A DNA stretch of 64,000 nucleotides from Candidatus Aalborgiella aggregata (GCA_016705065.1 JADIYY010000001.1:620001-684000), one strand, 5' to 3'. Shown: positions 8,092 to 16,710, counted from the stretch's first letter. The notes: generated by a model not told the origin, from the letters alone. Numbers and translations: made by a program.

Positions 8092-9234
8092 TTGAAACAA
8101 ATTGTTTTTGATTACCAAGTATTTGCCATGCAAACGTATGGTGGTGTGTCGCGTTATTATTTTGAGCTCTGTTCACGGCTGCAAGAATTGTCGAACCATG
8201 AAATGAGCGGTCGAATTGTTGCACCCATACATGTCAATGAATACATTCAAAAATTACCAAAGTCCCAATTAGCTGGTTCTTTCAGATTCAAACGATTTCC
8301 GGGTGCGTGGCGATTGGCACACCCGTTCAATCAATTTTTGTCGCGCAAGTTGTTGTCGCAAGCTAATGCAAATCTGGTTCATGAAACGTTTTATAGCCAG
8401 CATTCAGTCGCACCCAAAAAATGCCCCACCGTGGTTACGGTATATGACATGCTTTTTGAGGAACAAGCTAAACATTCACATGCTTACCAATCTCTTTTGC
8501 AGGTTAAGAAAAAGGCGATAGAGCGGGCTGATCGTGTGATATGTATTTCAGAATCAACCAAGCGCGAGTTGATTAAATTTTTAGCCATTCCAGAATCAAA
8601 AATCAGCACCATCCATTTGGGTTTTGAACTGTCTACGGATGCATCTGTCATTGCAAACGCAAATGTCAAATTCGTCAATGATTCAAAAAAATCGACGACA
8701 AAACCATATCTTTTGCACGTGGGTTACCGTGCAGGGTACAAAAATTTCACCACCTTGCTCAAAGCCTACGCTGCCTCTGATTATTTGAAAAACACATTCA
8801 ACTTGGTAACTTTTGGCCCTAACCCGTTGACTCGTGATGAAAGGCAGTTGATTGACGAATTAAAGCTCGCTGAACTTGTGAAATATGAATCAGGCTCAGA
8901 TGACAAACTCATCTCCTATTACCAAAGTGCAGCAGCCTTCATTCACCCATCCATTTATGAAGGTTTTGGCATTCCCTTATTGGAGGCCATGCAATTTGGT
9001 TGCCCAGTGTTGTGCAGCGACTCTACATCAATGCCCGAAGTGGCAGGCGATGCGGCCAACTATTTCGACCCGCAAAGCATCGACAGCATGCGTTTTGCCA
9101 TCGAAAAAACGGTTGCAGACTCTGCAGAAAAGGCGCTACAAATTCAACGTGGCCATGAGCGTGTGAAACAATTCTCTTGGAACAAATGCACGCTAGAAAC
9201 CATCAAGGTCTATCAGCAACTGCTTTGCCAATGA
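8092..9234 (+). CDS. Glycosyltransferase family 4 (GT-B fold)
   Basis: 380 residues. The N-terminal Rossmann domain begins IVFDYQVFAMQTYGGVSRYYFELC, and the C-terminal nucleotide-sugar domain carries HPSIYEGFGIPLLEAMQFGCPVL with the EX7E-type motif of GT4 retaining transferases. The start is set at a TTG at 8092: an in-frame stop lies five codons upstream and the next ATG would remove the first beta strand. It probably adds a sugar to a cell-surface polysaccharide or lipopolysaccharide. No other polysaccharide gene is nearby, so it is an orphan. The gene looks somewhat AT-richer than its neighbours. Confidence 0.85.
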   Translation: MKQIVFDYQVFAMQTYGGVSRYYFELCSRLQELSNHEMSGRIVAPIHVNEYIQKLPKSQLAGSFRFKRFPGAWRLAHPFNQFLSRKLLSQANANLVHETFYSQHSVAPKKCPTVVTVYDMLFEEQAKHSHAYQSLLQVKKKAIERADRVICISESTKRELIKFLAIPESKISTIHLGFELSTDASVIANANVKFVNDSKKSTTKPYLLHVGYRAGYKNFTTLLKAYAASDYLKNTFNLVTFGPNPLTRDERQLIDELKLAELVKYESGSDDKLISYYQSAAAFIHPSIYEGFGIPLLEAMQFGCPVLCSDSTSMPEVAGDAANYFDPQSIDSMRFAIEKTVADSAEKALQIQRGHERVKQFSWNKCTLETIKVYQQLLCQ

Positions 9235-9259
9235 CTCAAATCGTGTGGTTGTAAAAATC

Positions 9260-9880
9260 TCAGTCCAACAATCCTTTGCCACTCAGAATAATCGGTGTGC
9301 ATTTTTCTATCCGAGCTTCTCGCGTTTTGGATTGTTTAGCCGAAGCAAAATGCAGCAAATAGGCGCGTTGACGACCGGGAGTCAATGCAAAGAAGGCTGT
9401 CTTAAGCTTGGCGGATTGATCTAAGGCTGATTGAAACTCTGCTGGCATGGCAAATTCAGATGTCGGTTTCATGCTCACTTTTAAACCTGCTTTTTCCACT
9501 GCAATGGCTTCTTGCAGATAGGCTTTGATGGTGGATTTCAGCTTCGTAATCTCGCGAACATCGGTAAACCGCAACTGCCGGCCGCCTTGCACGTTTTCGG
9601 TTTGCTGAATCAAAATACCCTTGGCATCCTTCAACAAAGCCCCTTTGATAAACAGCAATGCGCAATACTCTTTGAATGAGTGAATCAACACCACATTGCC
9701 TTTTTCAAAAGTGTAGCAAGGCACACCCCATTTGCATTCCTCAGTCAGCCCGGCTTCCAACACCAAAGCCCGCAACGCTGCCAATTCCGCAGCCCAAGTA
9801 TTAACCTTACAAGCCGGCGTGCCACCCTTGGCACAACGGCCACAACCGTCGGTGAAGTAAGTTTCAGCAGTTTGGTTCAT
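9260..9880 (-). CDS. YdeI/OmdA-type protein with DUF1801 domain
   Basis: 206 residues. A DUF1801 domain (about 25-130: CKWGVPCYTFEKGNVVLIHSFKEYCALLFIKG) is followed by an OmdA-like C-terminus with FFALTPGRQRAYLLHFASAKQSKTREARIEKC. The N-terminus has a cysteine-rich stretch DGCGRCAKGGTPAC typical of some family members. Function is unknown and the protein is predicted to be cytoplasmic. It is preceded by repeat copy 2 and converges on the glycosyltransferase gene. Confidence 0.8.
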   Translation of the reverse strand: MNQTAETYFTDGCGRCAKGGTPACKVNTWAAELAALRALVLEAGLTEECKWGVPCYTFEKGNVVLIHSFKEYCALLFIKGALLKDAKGILIQQTENVQGGRQLRFTDVREITKLKSTIKAYLQEAIAVEKAGLKVSMKPTSEFAMPAEFQSALDQSAKLKTAFFALTPGRQRAYLLHFASAKQSKTREARIEKCTPIILSGKGLLD

Positions 9881-9915
9881 GTCAGTTTCACTATGGATTA
9901 TTCGATTATGAATGA

Positions 9916-9970
9916 AATATGGCTGTATGCGGCGTATTTATTGCCTGAGGCGCTATTATTTTGGTAGCAT
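9916..9970 (+). repeat. Palindromic repeat copy 2 (overlaps a CDS 3' end)
   Basis: The sequence contains ATATGGCTGTATGCGGCG, then TATTTATTGCCTGAG, then GCTATTATTTTGGTAGCA, the three modules of the dispersed repeat in order. Its right arm covers the last codons and stop of the minus-strand thioesterase gene (stop at 9956-9958). Confidence 0.8.
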
Positions 9971-10369
9971 GACGACAATCGTGCCTTGCGCCACCGCGCA
10001 CAACACTTCGCGCCCGTCTTGCACGCAGAACACATCACAACGGCACACCGCTTGGTTTTTGCCTGCATGCACCGTGTACGCCCGCGCCAATAGCGCTTCG
10101 CCTTTGGCTGGCCGCACATAGTTGATTTTGAATTCCGAAGTCACCACGTTTTGCTTCAGCGACAAAAATCCCGCATAAGTCAATGCATTGTCCGCCGCAT
10201 AAGAAACCACCCCACCATGCACAAACCCATGCTGCTGCAAAACCTGCTCAGTTATAGGCACCCGCAAAGCCACCCTGTCATCACCCAGTTCTGCAACTTC
10301 AGCGTTCAGCAGTTTGCTGAAGGGTTGGGTGTGTAGTTGGGTGGTGGCTTGGGAGAGTGAGTGGTTCAT
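9956..10369 (-). CDS. PaaI-type hotdog-fold thioesterase
   Basis: 137 residues, the usual length for a single hotdog domain. HGFVHGGVVSYAADNALTYAG contains the HGG motif and the acidic residue of the PaaI thioesterase family. Members hydrolyse acyl- or aryl-CoA thioesters, often as proofreading enzymes; the substrate here is unknown. The final residues VVMLPK and the stop are encoded inside repeat copy 2, so the repeat appears to have supplied or replaced the C-terminal end. Confidence 0.85.
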   Translation of the reverse strand: MNHSLSQATTQLHTQPFSKLLNAEVAELGDDRVALRVPITEQVLQQHGFVHGGVVSYAADNALTYAGFLSLKQNVVTSEFKINYVRPAKGEALLARAYTVHAGKNQAVCRCDVFCVQDGREVLCAVAQGTIVVMLPK

Positions 10370-10403
10370 ACTTTAATCGCACGCTGAGTTTCGAACTATT
10401 AAA

Positions 10404-10745
10404 TTAAAGTAAATTTAATAATTTTGTAAGTAGTTTTGGTGATTCGTAACATGTCGGAAAAACATGCTTGATTTGAATATGTTGTCGACTTTCAGCATAG
10501 CAATGACTTACTGGTTGAGTACCACGAAATATGTAGTTGTTGCCCGCCATGCAGTCGGAGATTCTGGAATATCGTTCTGGCAAAGAATCTGATTGAAATT
10601 TGTCAGCAGAATTTACACACTTTTCAAGATGGAATGGGATATTAGCATTCGCCGAATCGCTTAACAATTTATCAATAAAGATTATTGCAAGCATGCCAAT
10701 GAATATTCCAATAAATAGCGCAAATATATTTTTTTGATTCATCAT
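10404..10745 (-). CDS. Hypothetical single-pass membrane protein
   Basis: 113 residues (or 112 from the second of two adjacent ATGs). One N-terminal hydrophobic helix (IFALFIGIFIGMLAIIFIDKLL) is followed by a Cys-containing region with four cysteines (KCVNSAD, SDCMAG, HCYAES, TCYES), probably periplasmic. AT-rich compared with the flanks. It starts six bases after the next upstream gene on the same strand. I do not recognise the family. Confidence 0.55.
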   Translation of the reverse strand: MMNQKNIFALFIGIFIGMLAIIFIDKLLSDSANANIPFHLEKCVNSADKFQSDSLPERYSRISDCMAGNNYIFRGTQPVSHCYAESRQHIQIKHVFPTCYESPKLLTKLLNLL

Positions 10746-10751
10746 AATTTA

Positions 10752-11201
10752 TTAGCTGCATTGTGTATTGAATAATGAATAAACCATGATAGAGGTTCCG
10801 AAACAGTACATTCCTCTATAAATAACTTGGTTAATTTGTTCTGCGTATGTGTTTGATTTCCATGTTTCTAGTTCGTACCCACGAACAAATAAAGTACCCC
10901 ACAACAATACCATGCTACCAACTATTTGAACATATGCATTAGTGCGTGAAGTGATACAGAAATTTATACAAGATGATGCAAACGCAATCGCCATGCCCAC
11001 TAAAGCGGCTATTACGATAAGTAAAAATGAATTAAAAAGTGCTTTTCTTAATACTTGAGATTTTTGAATATTTGATAATTCATTCTGAAAGCTAGTTTGA
11101 GCAATAAGTTCTTTGTCAATCTCGTCAAATCTCGTGGGTTTAAAAAGTAGAAAAAACACCATCTTAGTAATTGAGTATTTAACGTCATTAGGTTTAGTCA
11201 T
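10752..11201 (-). CDS. Hypothetical membrane protein
   Basis: 149 residues from the ATG at 11201. A charged cytoplasmic N-terminus (RFDEIDKELIAQTSFQNELSN) is followed by two or three hydrophobic helices (FLLIVIAALVGMAIAFASS, IVGSMVLLWGTLFV, MYCFGTSIMVYSLF). No Shine-Dalgarno sequence is obvious. It pairs with the small membrane protein downstream. The two genes form an AT-rich island between the thioesterase and the YgiQ gene, bounded on one side by repeat copy 3. Family not recognised. Confidence 0.55.
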   Translation of the reverse strand: MTKPNDVKYSITKMVFFLLFKPTRFDEIDKELIAQTSFQNELSNIQKSQVLRKALFNSFLLIVIAALVGMAIAFASSCINFCITSRTNAYVQIVGSMVLLWGTLFVRGYELETWKSNTYAEQINQVIYRGMYCFGTSIMVYSLFNTQCS

Positions 11202-11245
11202 AATCAATAAAAAGAAAGTGGTGATTGAAAATATTAATGATTCTT

Positions 11246-11300
11246 TATGCTATTAAAAATAGCTATTCAGACAACAAACACGCCGGCTACAGCCATATTT
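11246..11300 (-). repeat. Palindromic repeat copy 3 (reverse orientation)
   Basis: On the minus strand it reads ATATGGCTGTAGCCGGCG, then TGTTTGTTGTCTGAA, then AGCTATTTTTAATAGCA. All three modules are present. It sits just downstream of the YgiQ-family stop codon and may act as a hairpin terminator there. Confidence 0.82.
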
Positions 11301-11304
11301 GGCA

Positions 11305-13626
11305 CTATTTCCTAAGCTTCGAACCCTTAAACACCTTCGCTCCATTATCCCGAGGCGGCAGCCCCGTATGTTGAGTTTGGATGTTGCCTTTTTTGGGTTT
11401 GGAGCCAGCAGCTGTGCTTGCACCCGTTTTCACCAAAGGCTGGAAGGTGGGAATGAGGTGGTGTTTGCCGTTGCCTATTAGGTCGGCTCTGCCCATGCTT
11501 TTTAAGGCTTCGCGTAGCAGGGGCCAGTTGGTGGCGTCGTGGTAGCGGAGGAAGGCTTTGTGCAGGCGGCGGCGATTGTCGCCGCGGACGATGTCTACTG
11601 ACTCGCTTTCGCGGGTGATTTTGCGCAAGGGGTTTTTGCCGGTGTGGTACATGGCGGTGGCGGTGGCCATGGGGCTGGGGTAGAAGGTTTGTACTTGGTC
11701 GGCGCGAAAGCCATTCTTTTTTAACCACACGGCCAAATGCATCATGTCTTCATCACTTGTGCCCGGGTGCGCGGCGATGAAGTAGGGGATGAGGTATTGT
11801 TTTTTGCCCGCTTCAAGACTGTATTTTTCAAACAAGGTTTTGAACTTGTCATAGGTGCCAATGCCGGGCTTCATCATCTTGGTGAGCGGGCCTTGCTCGG
11901 TGTGCTCGGGTGCGATTTTCAGGTAGCCGCCCACGTGGTGGGTGACGAGTTCTTTCACGTACTCTGGGCTTTTCACCGCCAAGTCGTAACGCAATCCTGA
12001 GCCGATGAGGATTTTTTTCACGCCCTTGAGCGCCCGCGCACGGCGGTACATGTGTATGAGAGGGTCGTGGCTGGTGGTGAGGTTTTGGCAAATACCGGGG
12101 TAGACGCAACTGGGTTTGCGGCAGGCAGCTTCGATTTCTGGCGTTTTGCAGCCCAAGCGGTACATGTTTGCTGTAGGACCGCCTAAATCTGAAATGGTGC
12201 CGGTAAAGCCTTTGACCGTGTCGCGAATGGCTTCCACTTCTTTGATGACCGATTCTTCACTGCGGCTTTGGATGATGCGGCCTTCATGTTCGGTGATGGA
12301 ACAAAACGTGCAGCCACCAAAGCAACCGCGCATGATGTTGACGGAAAAGCGAATCATCTCCCACGCGGGAATTTTGGTGGCATGGTCGTGGCTGCCATTG
12401 GCATCGGCATACGCAGGGTGCGGGCTTCTTGCATACGGCAGGTCAAACACATAGTCCATCTCAGCCGTGGTCAGCGGTATCGGCGGTGGGTTGATCCACA
12501 CGTCTTTAGCAGTGGTGCCCTCACCATGCGCTTGCACCAATGCGCGGGCATTGCCAGGGTTGGTTTCCAAATGCAACACGCGGCTGGCATGCGCGTAGAG
12601 TACAGGGTCAGACTTGACTTGTTCGTACGACGGTAGGCGGATAACGGTTTTGTCTTTGTCCGTTTTGACCAAGTTGTTCTTATGGGTCAACGACGTTTTT
12701 AATGCTGGGTTTGGCACGAATTGAATGGGCTTTGTTTTACCGTCCATCAAGCCGACTGGTGCATCCGCCGCGTCAGGGTCTTGCACACACGCGCCGCCTT
12801 GCGCACGTGCCAGGTCGGCACTCATCATGTAGGGGTTGACGTGTTGGTCCACGCGGCCAATTTCATCCACGCTGCTGGAATCAATTTCTACCCAGCATTC
12901 ACGGTTGGTGCGTTGCACAAAGGCAGTACCGCGTACGTCAGTGATGGACGTAATGGGCTCTTTGGCTGCCAAGCGGTGGGCGATTTCGACAATCGCGCGT
13001 TCGGCATTGCCGTACAGCAGTAAATCGGATTTGGCATCGACCACGATAGAGCGGCGCACTTTGTCGCTCCAATAATCGTAATGCGCGATGCGACGCAATG
13101 AACCTTCAATACCGCCCAGCACTATCGGTACATCTTTATACGCCTCACGGCAGCGCTGGCTGTAGACAATCGCGGCGCGGTCCGGCCGCTTGCCACCCAC
13201 ATCACCGGGTGTGTAGGCATCGTCGCTGCGGATTTTGCGATCCGCCGTGTAGCGATTGATCATGGAATCCATGTTGCCGGCGGTCACGCCAAAGAACAAA
13301 TTGGGTTTGCCCAAAGCTTTGAACGGCTCGGCGCTTTGCCAATCAGGCTGCGCGATGATGCCGACGCGAAAGCCTTGCGCTTCCAACATGCGACCAATCA
13401 CCGCCATGCCAAAGCTGGGGTGGTCCACATAGGCGTCGCCCGTCACCAAAATGATGTCGCAACTGTCCCAGCCCAGCGCCGCCATTTCCTTTTTGCTCAT
13501 GGGCAAAAACTTGGCCGTGCCAAAGCGCGCTGCCCAATATTTTTTGTAGCTGGCCAGCGGTTTGGCGATGCGCGGGAAATGTGAAACATCCTTGCGAATG
13601 TAGGAGACGTCAGAGTAGCTGGTCAT
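11305..13626 (-). CDS. YgiQ-family radical SAM protein
   Basis: 773 residues. The N-terminal region (MSKKEMAALGWDSCDIILVTGDAYVDHPSFG) is the UPF0313/YgiQ signature, and the radical SAM cluster CxxxCxxC (CFGGCTFC) falls at Cys 435, 439 and 442. The C-terminal third ends in basic low-complexity sequence (SKPKKGNIQTQ...). Members bind a [4Fe-4S] cluster and S-adenosylmethionine; the reaction is not established. It is transcribed alone: repeat copies flank it at both ends (copy 3 downstream, copy 4 upstream within 75 bases of the start). Confidence 0.92.
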   Translation of the reverse strand: MTSYSDVSYIRKDVSHFPRIAKPLASYKKYWAARFGTAKFLPMSKKEMAALGWDSCDIILVTGDAYVDHPSFGMAVIGRMLEAQGFRVGIIAQPDWQSAEPFKALGKPNLFFGVTAGNMDSMINRYTADRKIRSDDAYTPGDVGGKRPDRAAIVYSQRCREAYKDVPIVLGGIEGSLRRIAHYDYWSDKVRRSIVVDAKSDLLLYGNAERAIVEIAHRLAAKEPITSITDVRGTAFVQRTNRECWVEIDSSSVDEIGRVDQHVNPYMMSADLARAQGGACVQDPDAADAPVGLMDGKTKPIQFVPNPALKTSLTHKNNLVKTDKDKTVIRLPSYEQVKSDPVLYAHASRVLHLETNPGNARALVQAHGEGTTAKDVWINPPPIPLTTAEMDYVFDLPYARSPHPAYADANGSHDHATKIPAWEMIRFSVNIMRGCFGGCTFCSITEHEGRIIQSRSEESVIKEVEAIRDTVKGFTGTISDLGGPTANMYRLGCKTPEIEAACRKPSCVYPGICQNLTTSHDPLIHMYRRARALKGVKKILIGSGLRYDLAVKSPEYVKELVTHHVGGYLKIAPEHTEQGPLTKMMKPGIGTYDKFKTLFEKYSLEAGKKQYLIPYFIAAHPGTSDEDMMHLAVWLKKNGFRADQVQTFYPSPMATATAMYHTGKNPLRKITRESESVDIVRGDNRRRLHKAFLRYHDATNWPLLREALKSMGRADLIGNGKHHLIPTFQPLVKTGASTAAGSKPKKGNIQTQHTGLPPRDNGAKVFKGSKLRK

Positions 13627-13639
13627 TAAAATATATGAA

Positions 13640-13697
13640 AAATTGGGATGTAGCCGGCGTATTAATTGCCTAGTATGCTATTATAAATATAGCATTC
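13640..13697 (+). repeat. Palindromic repeat copy 4
   Basis: Contains TGTAGCCGGCGTATT, ATTGCCTAG and TGCTATTATAAATATAGCA, one of the best-preserved copies. It lies between the YgiQ gene start and the end of the DUF1330 gene, so in the minus-strand direction it is in the leader of the YgiQ gene. Confidence 0.88.
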
Positions 13698-13711
13698 GTA
13701 GCATTATGTGC

Positions 13712-14002
13712 TTAAATGCCTTCTACAATCACCACGGTGCGTTTGGCGGATTTGTGACTGATGGGCAAAATGGCCTGGTATTCGGCAGAGTTGTAGAAAC
13801 CTTCGGCTTGTTCGTAGCTGGGAAATTTCACCAGCACCATGCGTTTGGGCGACCACAGGTCAGACTCTTTGATGCTCATTTTGCCACCACGCGCCAAGTA
13901 CTCGCCGCCATGCTTTTCAGCCAAGGGGCGGGCTTTGGTTTTGTATTCTTCGTACGCTTCGGGGTTGGTTAAATCGGTATCGACAACGAGGTAGGCAGCC
14001 AT
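13712..14002 (-). CDS. DUF1330 family protein
   Basis: 96 residues, a ferredoxin-like alpha/beta fold of the dimeric alpha-beta barrel superfamily. AAYLVVDTDLTNPEAYEEYKTKARPLAEKHGGEYLARGGK and the ending RTVVIVEGI are the family's standard features. No catalytic role is established. A GGAGACC stretch lies a few bases upstream of the ATG on the minus strand as its ribosome-binding site. Transcribed alone, divergently from the chromate transporter pair. Confidence 0.85.
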   Translation of the reverse strand: MAAYLVVDTDLTNPEAYEEYKTKARPLAEKHGGEYLARGGKMSIKESDLWSPKRMVLVKFPSYEQAEGFYNSAEYQAILPISHKSAKRTVVIVEGI

Positions 14003-14073
14003 AGGGTCTCCTTTTCTGTAATCATTGAGTGTAATGTTTTAAGCCTGTTTGCGTTGAGTTAAGATGCAAAGCC

Positions 14074-14688
14074 ATGATTCTTGATACTGATATAGCCACC
14101 GCTAACCGACCGCGCCCCAATTCCCTCAGCGATTTATTTTGGTCCATGACTAAGCTGGCTTTGCAGGGCTTTGGTGGGGTATTGGCGGTGGTGCAACGGG
14201 TGTTGGTGGAGGAAAAACGTTGGCTTACCAACGAAGAATTTGTCGAAGACTGGGCAGTGGCGCAAATATTGCCTGGCCCTAACGTGGTGAATTTGGCGCT
14301 GATGATTGGCGACCGCTACTTTGGCGTTCGCGGTGCTTTGGCAGCGCTAGCGGGCATGTTGGTGTTTCCATTGTTGATTGTGTTGGCGGTTGCGGCTCTT
14401 TTTGCCACGGTGGCTGATTTACCTGTGGCAAAGGGCGCACTCAAAGGCATGGGCGCGGTGTCGGCGGGGTTGATTGCGGCTGTGGGTTTGAAACTGGTTG
14501 GCGCTTTAAAAACAAATGTGATGACAGTCGGCGTGTGTGTTGCCTTGGCTGCTATGACATTTGTAGCTATTGCGATACTGCGCATTCCACTGGCATGGGT
14601 GTTGTTGGTTTTGGGCAGTGCCGCCATGGCGTGGGCGTATCGGCAATTGGGCGTGTTGGCAGATCAGGCCGATAGAGGCGCGCAGTGA
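14074..14688 (+). CDS. Chromate transporter, N-terminal-type half (CHR family)
   Basis: 204 residues with about six hydrophobic helices. The short-chain CHR family motif is visible (FGGVLAVVQRVLVEEKRWLTNEEFVEDWAVAQILPGPNVVNLALMIG). It is the first of two half-size proteins that together make a bi-gene chromate efflux pump in the inner membrane; members can also carry sulfate-like anions. Its TGA overlaps the GTG start of the second half (GTGA), so the two are translationally coupled. Confidence 0.9.
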   Translation: MILDTDIATANRPRPNSLSDLFWSMTKLALQGFGGVLAVVQRVLVEEKRWLTNEEFVEDWAVAQILPGPNVVNLALMIGDRYFGVRGALAALAGMLVFPLLIVLAVAALFATVADLPVAKGALKGMGAVSAGLIAAVGLKLVGALKTNVMTVGVCVALAAMTFVAIAILRIPLAWVLLVLGSAAMAWAYRQLGVLADQADRGAQ

Positions 14689-15281
14689 TATTGAATTTAA
14701 GCGCCGCTGATTGGTTTGGGTTCTTCACGCAGTTTGCCATGCTGTCTTTGTTGTCAGTGGGCGGTGCCATCACCACCGCACCCGATATGCACCGCTATTT
14801 GGTGACGGAGCAACATTGGTTGACCGAATCGCAATTCACATCGTGCATTTCCTTGGCGCAAGCCGCACCTGGCCCCAATGTGTTGTTTGTAGCGCTCATG
14901 GGTTGGAATGTCGGGTTGAATGCGGGCGGTGGCTTGCACGCTGGCTGGACGGGTTTGGCAATGGCATTGTTTGGTGTATTGGTGCCCATGCTGGGCATCA
15001 TGATTCCCAGCACCACATTGACATTTTTGGCAGCCAGGTGGGGTCACCAAAACCGCGAATTGCGCATCGTGCGTGCCTTCAAACAAGGTATGGCACCGAT
15101 TGTGATTGCACTCTTGATCGCCACTGGTTGGCTCTTGATATCAGCCAACAACAATGCAGCCAAAGACTGGCCTTTATGGTTGCTAGGCCTGGTGTGCATG
15201 CTTTTGGTTTGGAAAACCAAAATTCATTTGCTATGGTTATTGGGCGCAGGCGCTTTGCTGGGCGCTTTTGGCTTGGTTTGA
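14685..15281 (+). CDS. Chromate transporter, second half (CHR family)
   Basis: 198 residues with GTG start at 14685 overlapping the first half gene. It repeats the CHR motif (SVGGAITTAPDMHRYLVTEQHWLTESQFTSCISLAQAAPGPNVLFVALMGW). The paired short CHR proteins have opposite membrane topology and function together, so this gene depends on its partner. It ends four bases before the convergent TSUP gene, so no separate terminator fits between them. Chromate resistance itself is inferred from the family, not shown. Confidence 0.9.
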   Translation: MILNLSAADWFGFFTQFAMLSLLSVGGAITTAPDMHRYLVTEQHWLTESQFTSCISLAQAAPGPNVLFVALMGWNVGLNAGGGLHAGWTGLAMALFGVLVPMLGIMIPSTTLTFLAARWGHQNRELRIVRAFKQGMAPIVIALLIATGWLLISANNNAAKDWPLWLLGLVCMLLVWKTKIHLLWLLGAGALLGAFGLV

Positions 15282-15284
15282 AAT

Positions 15285-16100
15285 TCACTGAAATACAAAT
15301 GACAGCGCCAATAGCAATAGAAAAAATGCAAATACTTTTTTCAAAGGTGCTATATCAATACGATGAGCTGTATGCGCGCCCCATGGCGCCAAGCTGACAC
15401 TGGCAATCGATATGACAATCACAGCGGGTACGTATACATAACCGATTGCACCGGGTGGTACGTTGTTTAAGCTTAATCCTGCCCATATATAGCCCAACGT
15501 ACCTGCTAAGGCGATAGGAAACCCCAGCGCGGCGGATGTGGCGACAGCTTTGTGAATGGGTACATTGCACCACGTCATAAATGGCACCGATATGAACGCG
15601 CCGCCAGCGCCCACCAAGCTGGAAAGCAAACCAATCACACCACCCATACCGACCATGCCCATAGGTTTGGGTAACACACGTGAGGGTTTGGGTTTTTTAT
15701 TCAAAAACATTTGCAAAGCGGAATAAGCGATAAATATCGAGAAAAAGACACTGAGAAACTTGGTTGGCAAAGCAGCTGCAAATTGCGCACCTATGAATGA
15801 GCCTATCAAAATGCCAGGCGCAAGTGCCCAAGCAATTGGCCACAAAACAGCTCCTTTTTTGTGGTGCGCTCGCACTGATGACAGTGAAGTAAAGCAAATG
15901 GTCGTTAATGAGGTAGCAACCGCCATTTTGATGGTGATGTCTGGTGCAAATCCTTTTGCATTCAATATCCATGTTAAAAATGGAACCATTAACATACCGC
16001 CGCCAATGCCTAACAAGCCCGCCAAGAAGCCCGCAACCAAACCTAGAACCAGTAATTCGATTACCAAAACTGGTTGTAACTGTAGGATTTGATCAAGCAT
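15285..16100 (-). CDS. TSUP-family (TauE/SafE) permease
   Basis: 271 residues with about eight hydrophobic helices. The duplicated family motif is clear: GLVAGFLAGLLGIGGGMLMVP near the start and GLLSSLVGAGGAFISVP in the middle. The family moves sulfite, sulfoacetate or other sulfur anions, usually outward; the substrate here is unknown. It is downstream of 6S RNA on the same strand, where other proteobacteria often carry a 5-formyltetrahydrofolate cyclo-ligase gene. Confidence 0.88.
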   Translation of the reverse strand: MLDQILQLQPVLVIELLVLGLVAGFLAGLLGIGGGMLMVPFLTWILNAKGFAPDITIKMAVATSLTTICFTSLSSVRAHHKKGAVLWPIAWALAPGILIGSFIGAQFAAALPTKFLSVFFSIFIAYSALQMFLNKKPKPSRVLPKPMGMVGMGGVIGLLSSLVGAGGAFISVPFMTWCNVPIHKAVATSAALGFPIALAGTLGYIWAGLSLNNVPPGAIGYVYVPAVIVISIASVSLAPWGAHTAHRIDIAPLKKVFAFFLLLLALSFVFQ

Positions 16101-16149
16101 GCGCGTATTTTGTGATTGGAGTAAATAGCTTGATGGGAAAAGGAGAAGA

Positions 16150-16328
16150 AAAGAGTGTCTGCAATGCGACCGAACCGCTATCCTGAACCGAGGTTCAGGT
16201 GGGCGAGGGCAGATTCACTTTGGGTTCATCTAACGCGAGACAATCGCACCAGCGAATCGATTTTCCAAGCCCGAGCTTCATAAGCATTGGTTCTAGGAAT
16301 TGACAGTTCAATAAGCACTGCAGACAAG
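16150..16328 (-). ncRNA. ssrS: 6S RNA
   Basis: About 180 nt on the minus strand directly downstream of zapA, the standard location. The ends pair: TGTCTGCAGTGC (plus 16315-16326) with GCATTGCAGACA (plus 16156-16167), eleven of twelve pairs Watson-Crick and the other G-U. The 3' half carries the conserved ACCTGAACCTCGGTTCAGGATAG hairpin region, like the CCTTGAACC...GGTTCAAGG stem of E. coli 6S RNA. A pyrimidine-rich tail (CTCTTTTCTTCTCC) follows. 6S RNA mimics an open promoter and sequesters sigma-70 RNA polymerase in stationary phase. Ends are approximate. Confidence 0.85.
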
Positions 16329-16332
16329 GGTC

Positions 16333-16361
16333 ATTGTAGACCCAAAAAGAATGAAAAGCCA
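16333..16361 (-). promoter_or_regulatory. Probable 6S RNA promoter
   Basis: A minus-strand TACAAT -10 box (plus 16333-16338) lies about seven bases before the predicted 6S 5' end. A weak -35 (TGGCTT, plus 16356-16361) is 17 bases further up. Confidence 0.5.
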
Positions 16362-16368
16362 GAGTGGA

Positions 16369-16392
16369 AAACTGAATGCTGCTGTTCAGTTA
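16369..16392 (-). terminator. Hairpin at the end of zapA
   Basis: On the minus strand AACTGAA pairs with TTCAGTT around an eight-base loop, followed by TTTTCC. The upstream arm overlaps the zapA stop codon. It would separate zapA transcription from the 6S RNA promoter just downstream. Confidence 0.45.
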
Positions 16393-16710
16393 AAGCAGTT
16401 GTCCGTCTTGACCCAAAACGGTGTCGAGCTTGTGTATCAAGGCGCTGAGGTCAACGCGTTCAGAAGCGCTGCTGAGCGTCTCATTGCCATTCTGTGAGGC
16501 GCTACTTTGTTCACCTTCAGGTTGTTCAAAGGCCAAATTGAGTGCTGCCAAGACGGCGATGCGTTCACGTGCTTTGATTTTGGCAGCATCGCGAATTTTG
16601 CACATGGCAGTGTCAACTTTTTGAACCGCATTCATCATGTTGTTTTCACTGCCCTCGGGGCAAGACAGCAAATAACTTTGTCCCATGATCAGGGCTTCGA
16701 TTTGTTTCAT
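16390..16710 (-). CDS. zapA: Cell division protein ZapA
   Basis: 106 residues. KQIEALIMGQSYLLSCPEGSENNMMNAVQKVDTAMCKIRD... is the ZapA domain, which binds and bundles FtsZ at the division ring. The C-terminal half is a coiled coil interrupted by a Ser/Glu-rich stretch (EQSSASQNGNETLSSASE). Its ATG overlaps the stop of the upstream ZapB-like gene by four bases. The gene order ZapB-like, zapA, 6S RNA is typical of betaproteobacteria. Confidence 0.92.
   Translation of the reverse strand: MKQIEALIMGQSYLLSCPEGSENNMMNAVQKVDTAMCKIRDAAKIKARERIAVLAALNLAFEQPEGEQSSASQNGNETLSSASERVDLSALIHKLDTVLGQDGQLL

Noticed and set aside
8092..9234. Capsule or LPS gene cluster around the glycosyltransferase
   Set aside because: No other polysaccharide gene is within 10 kb on either side; it is an orphan.
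14545..14585. GCTATGACATTTGTAGC dyad inside the first chromate transporter gene
   Set aside because: Encodes ordinary transmembrane residues and lacks the other repeat modules; likely chance.
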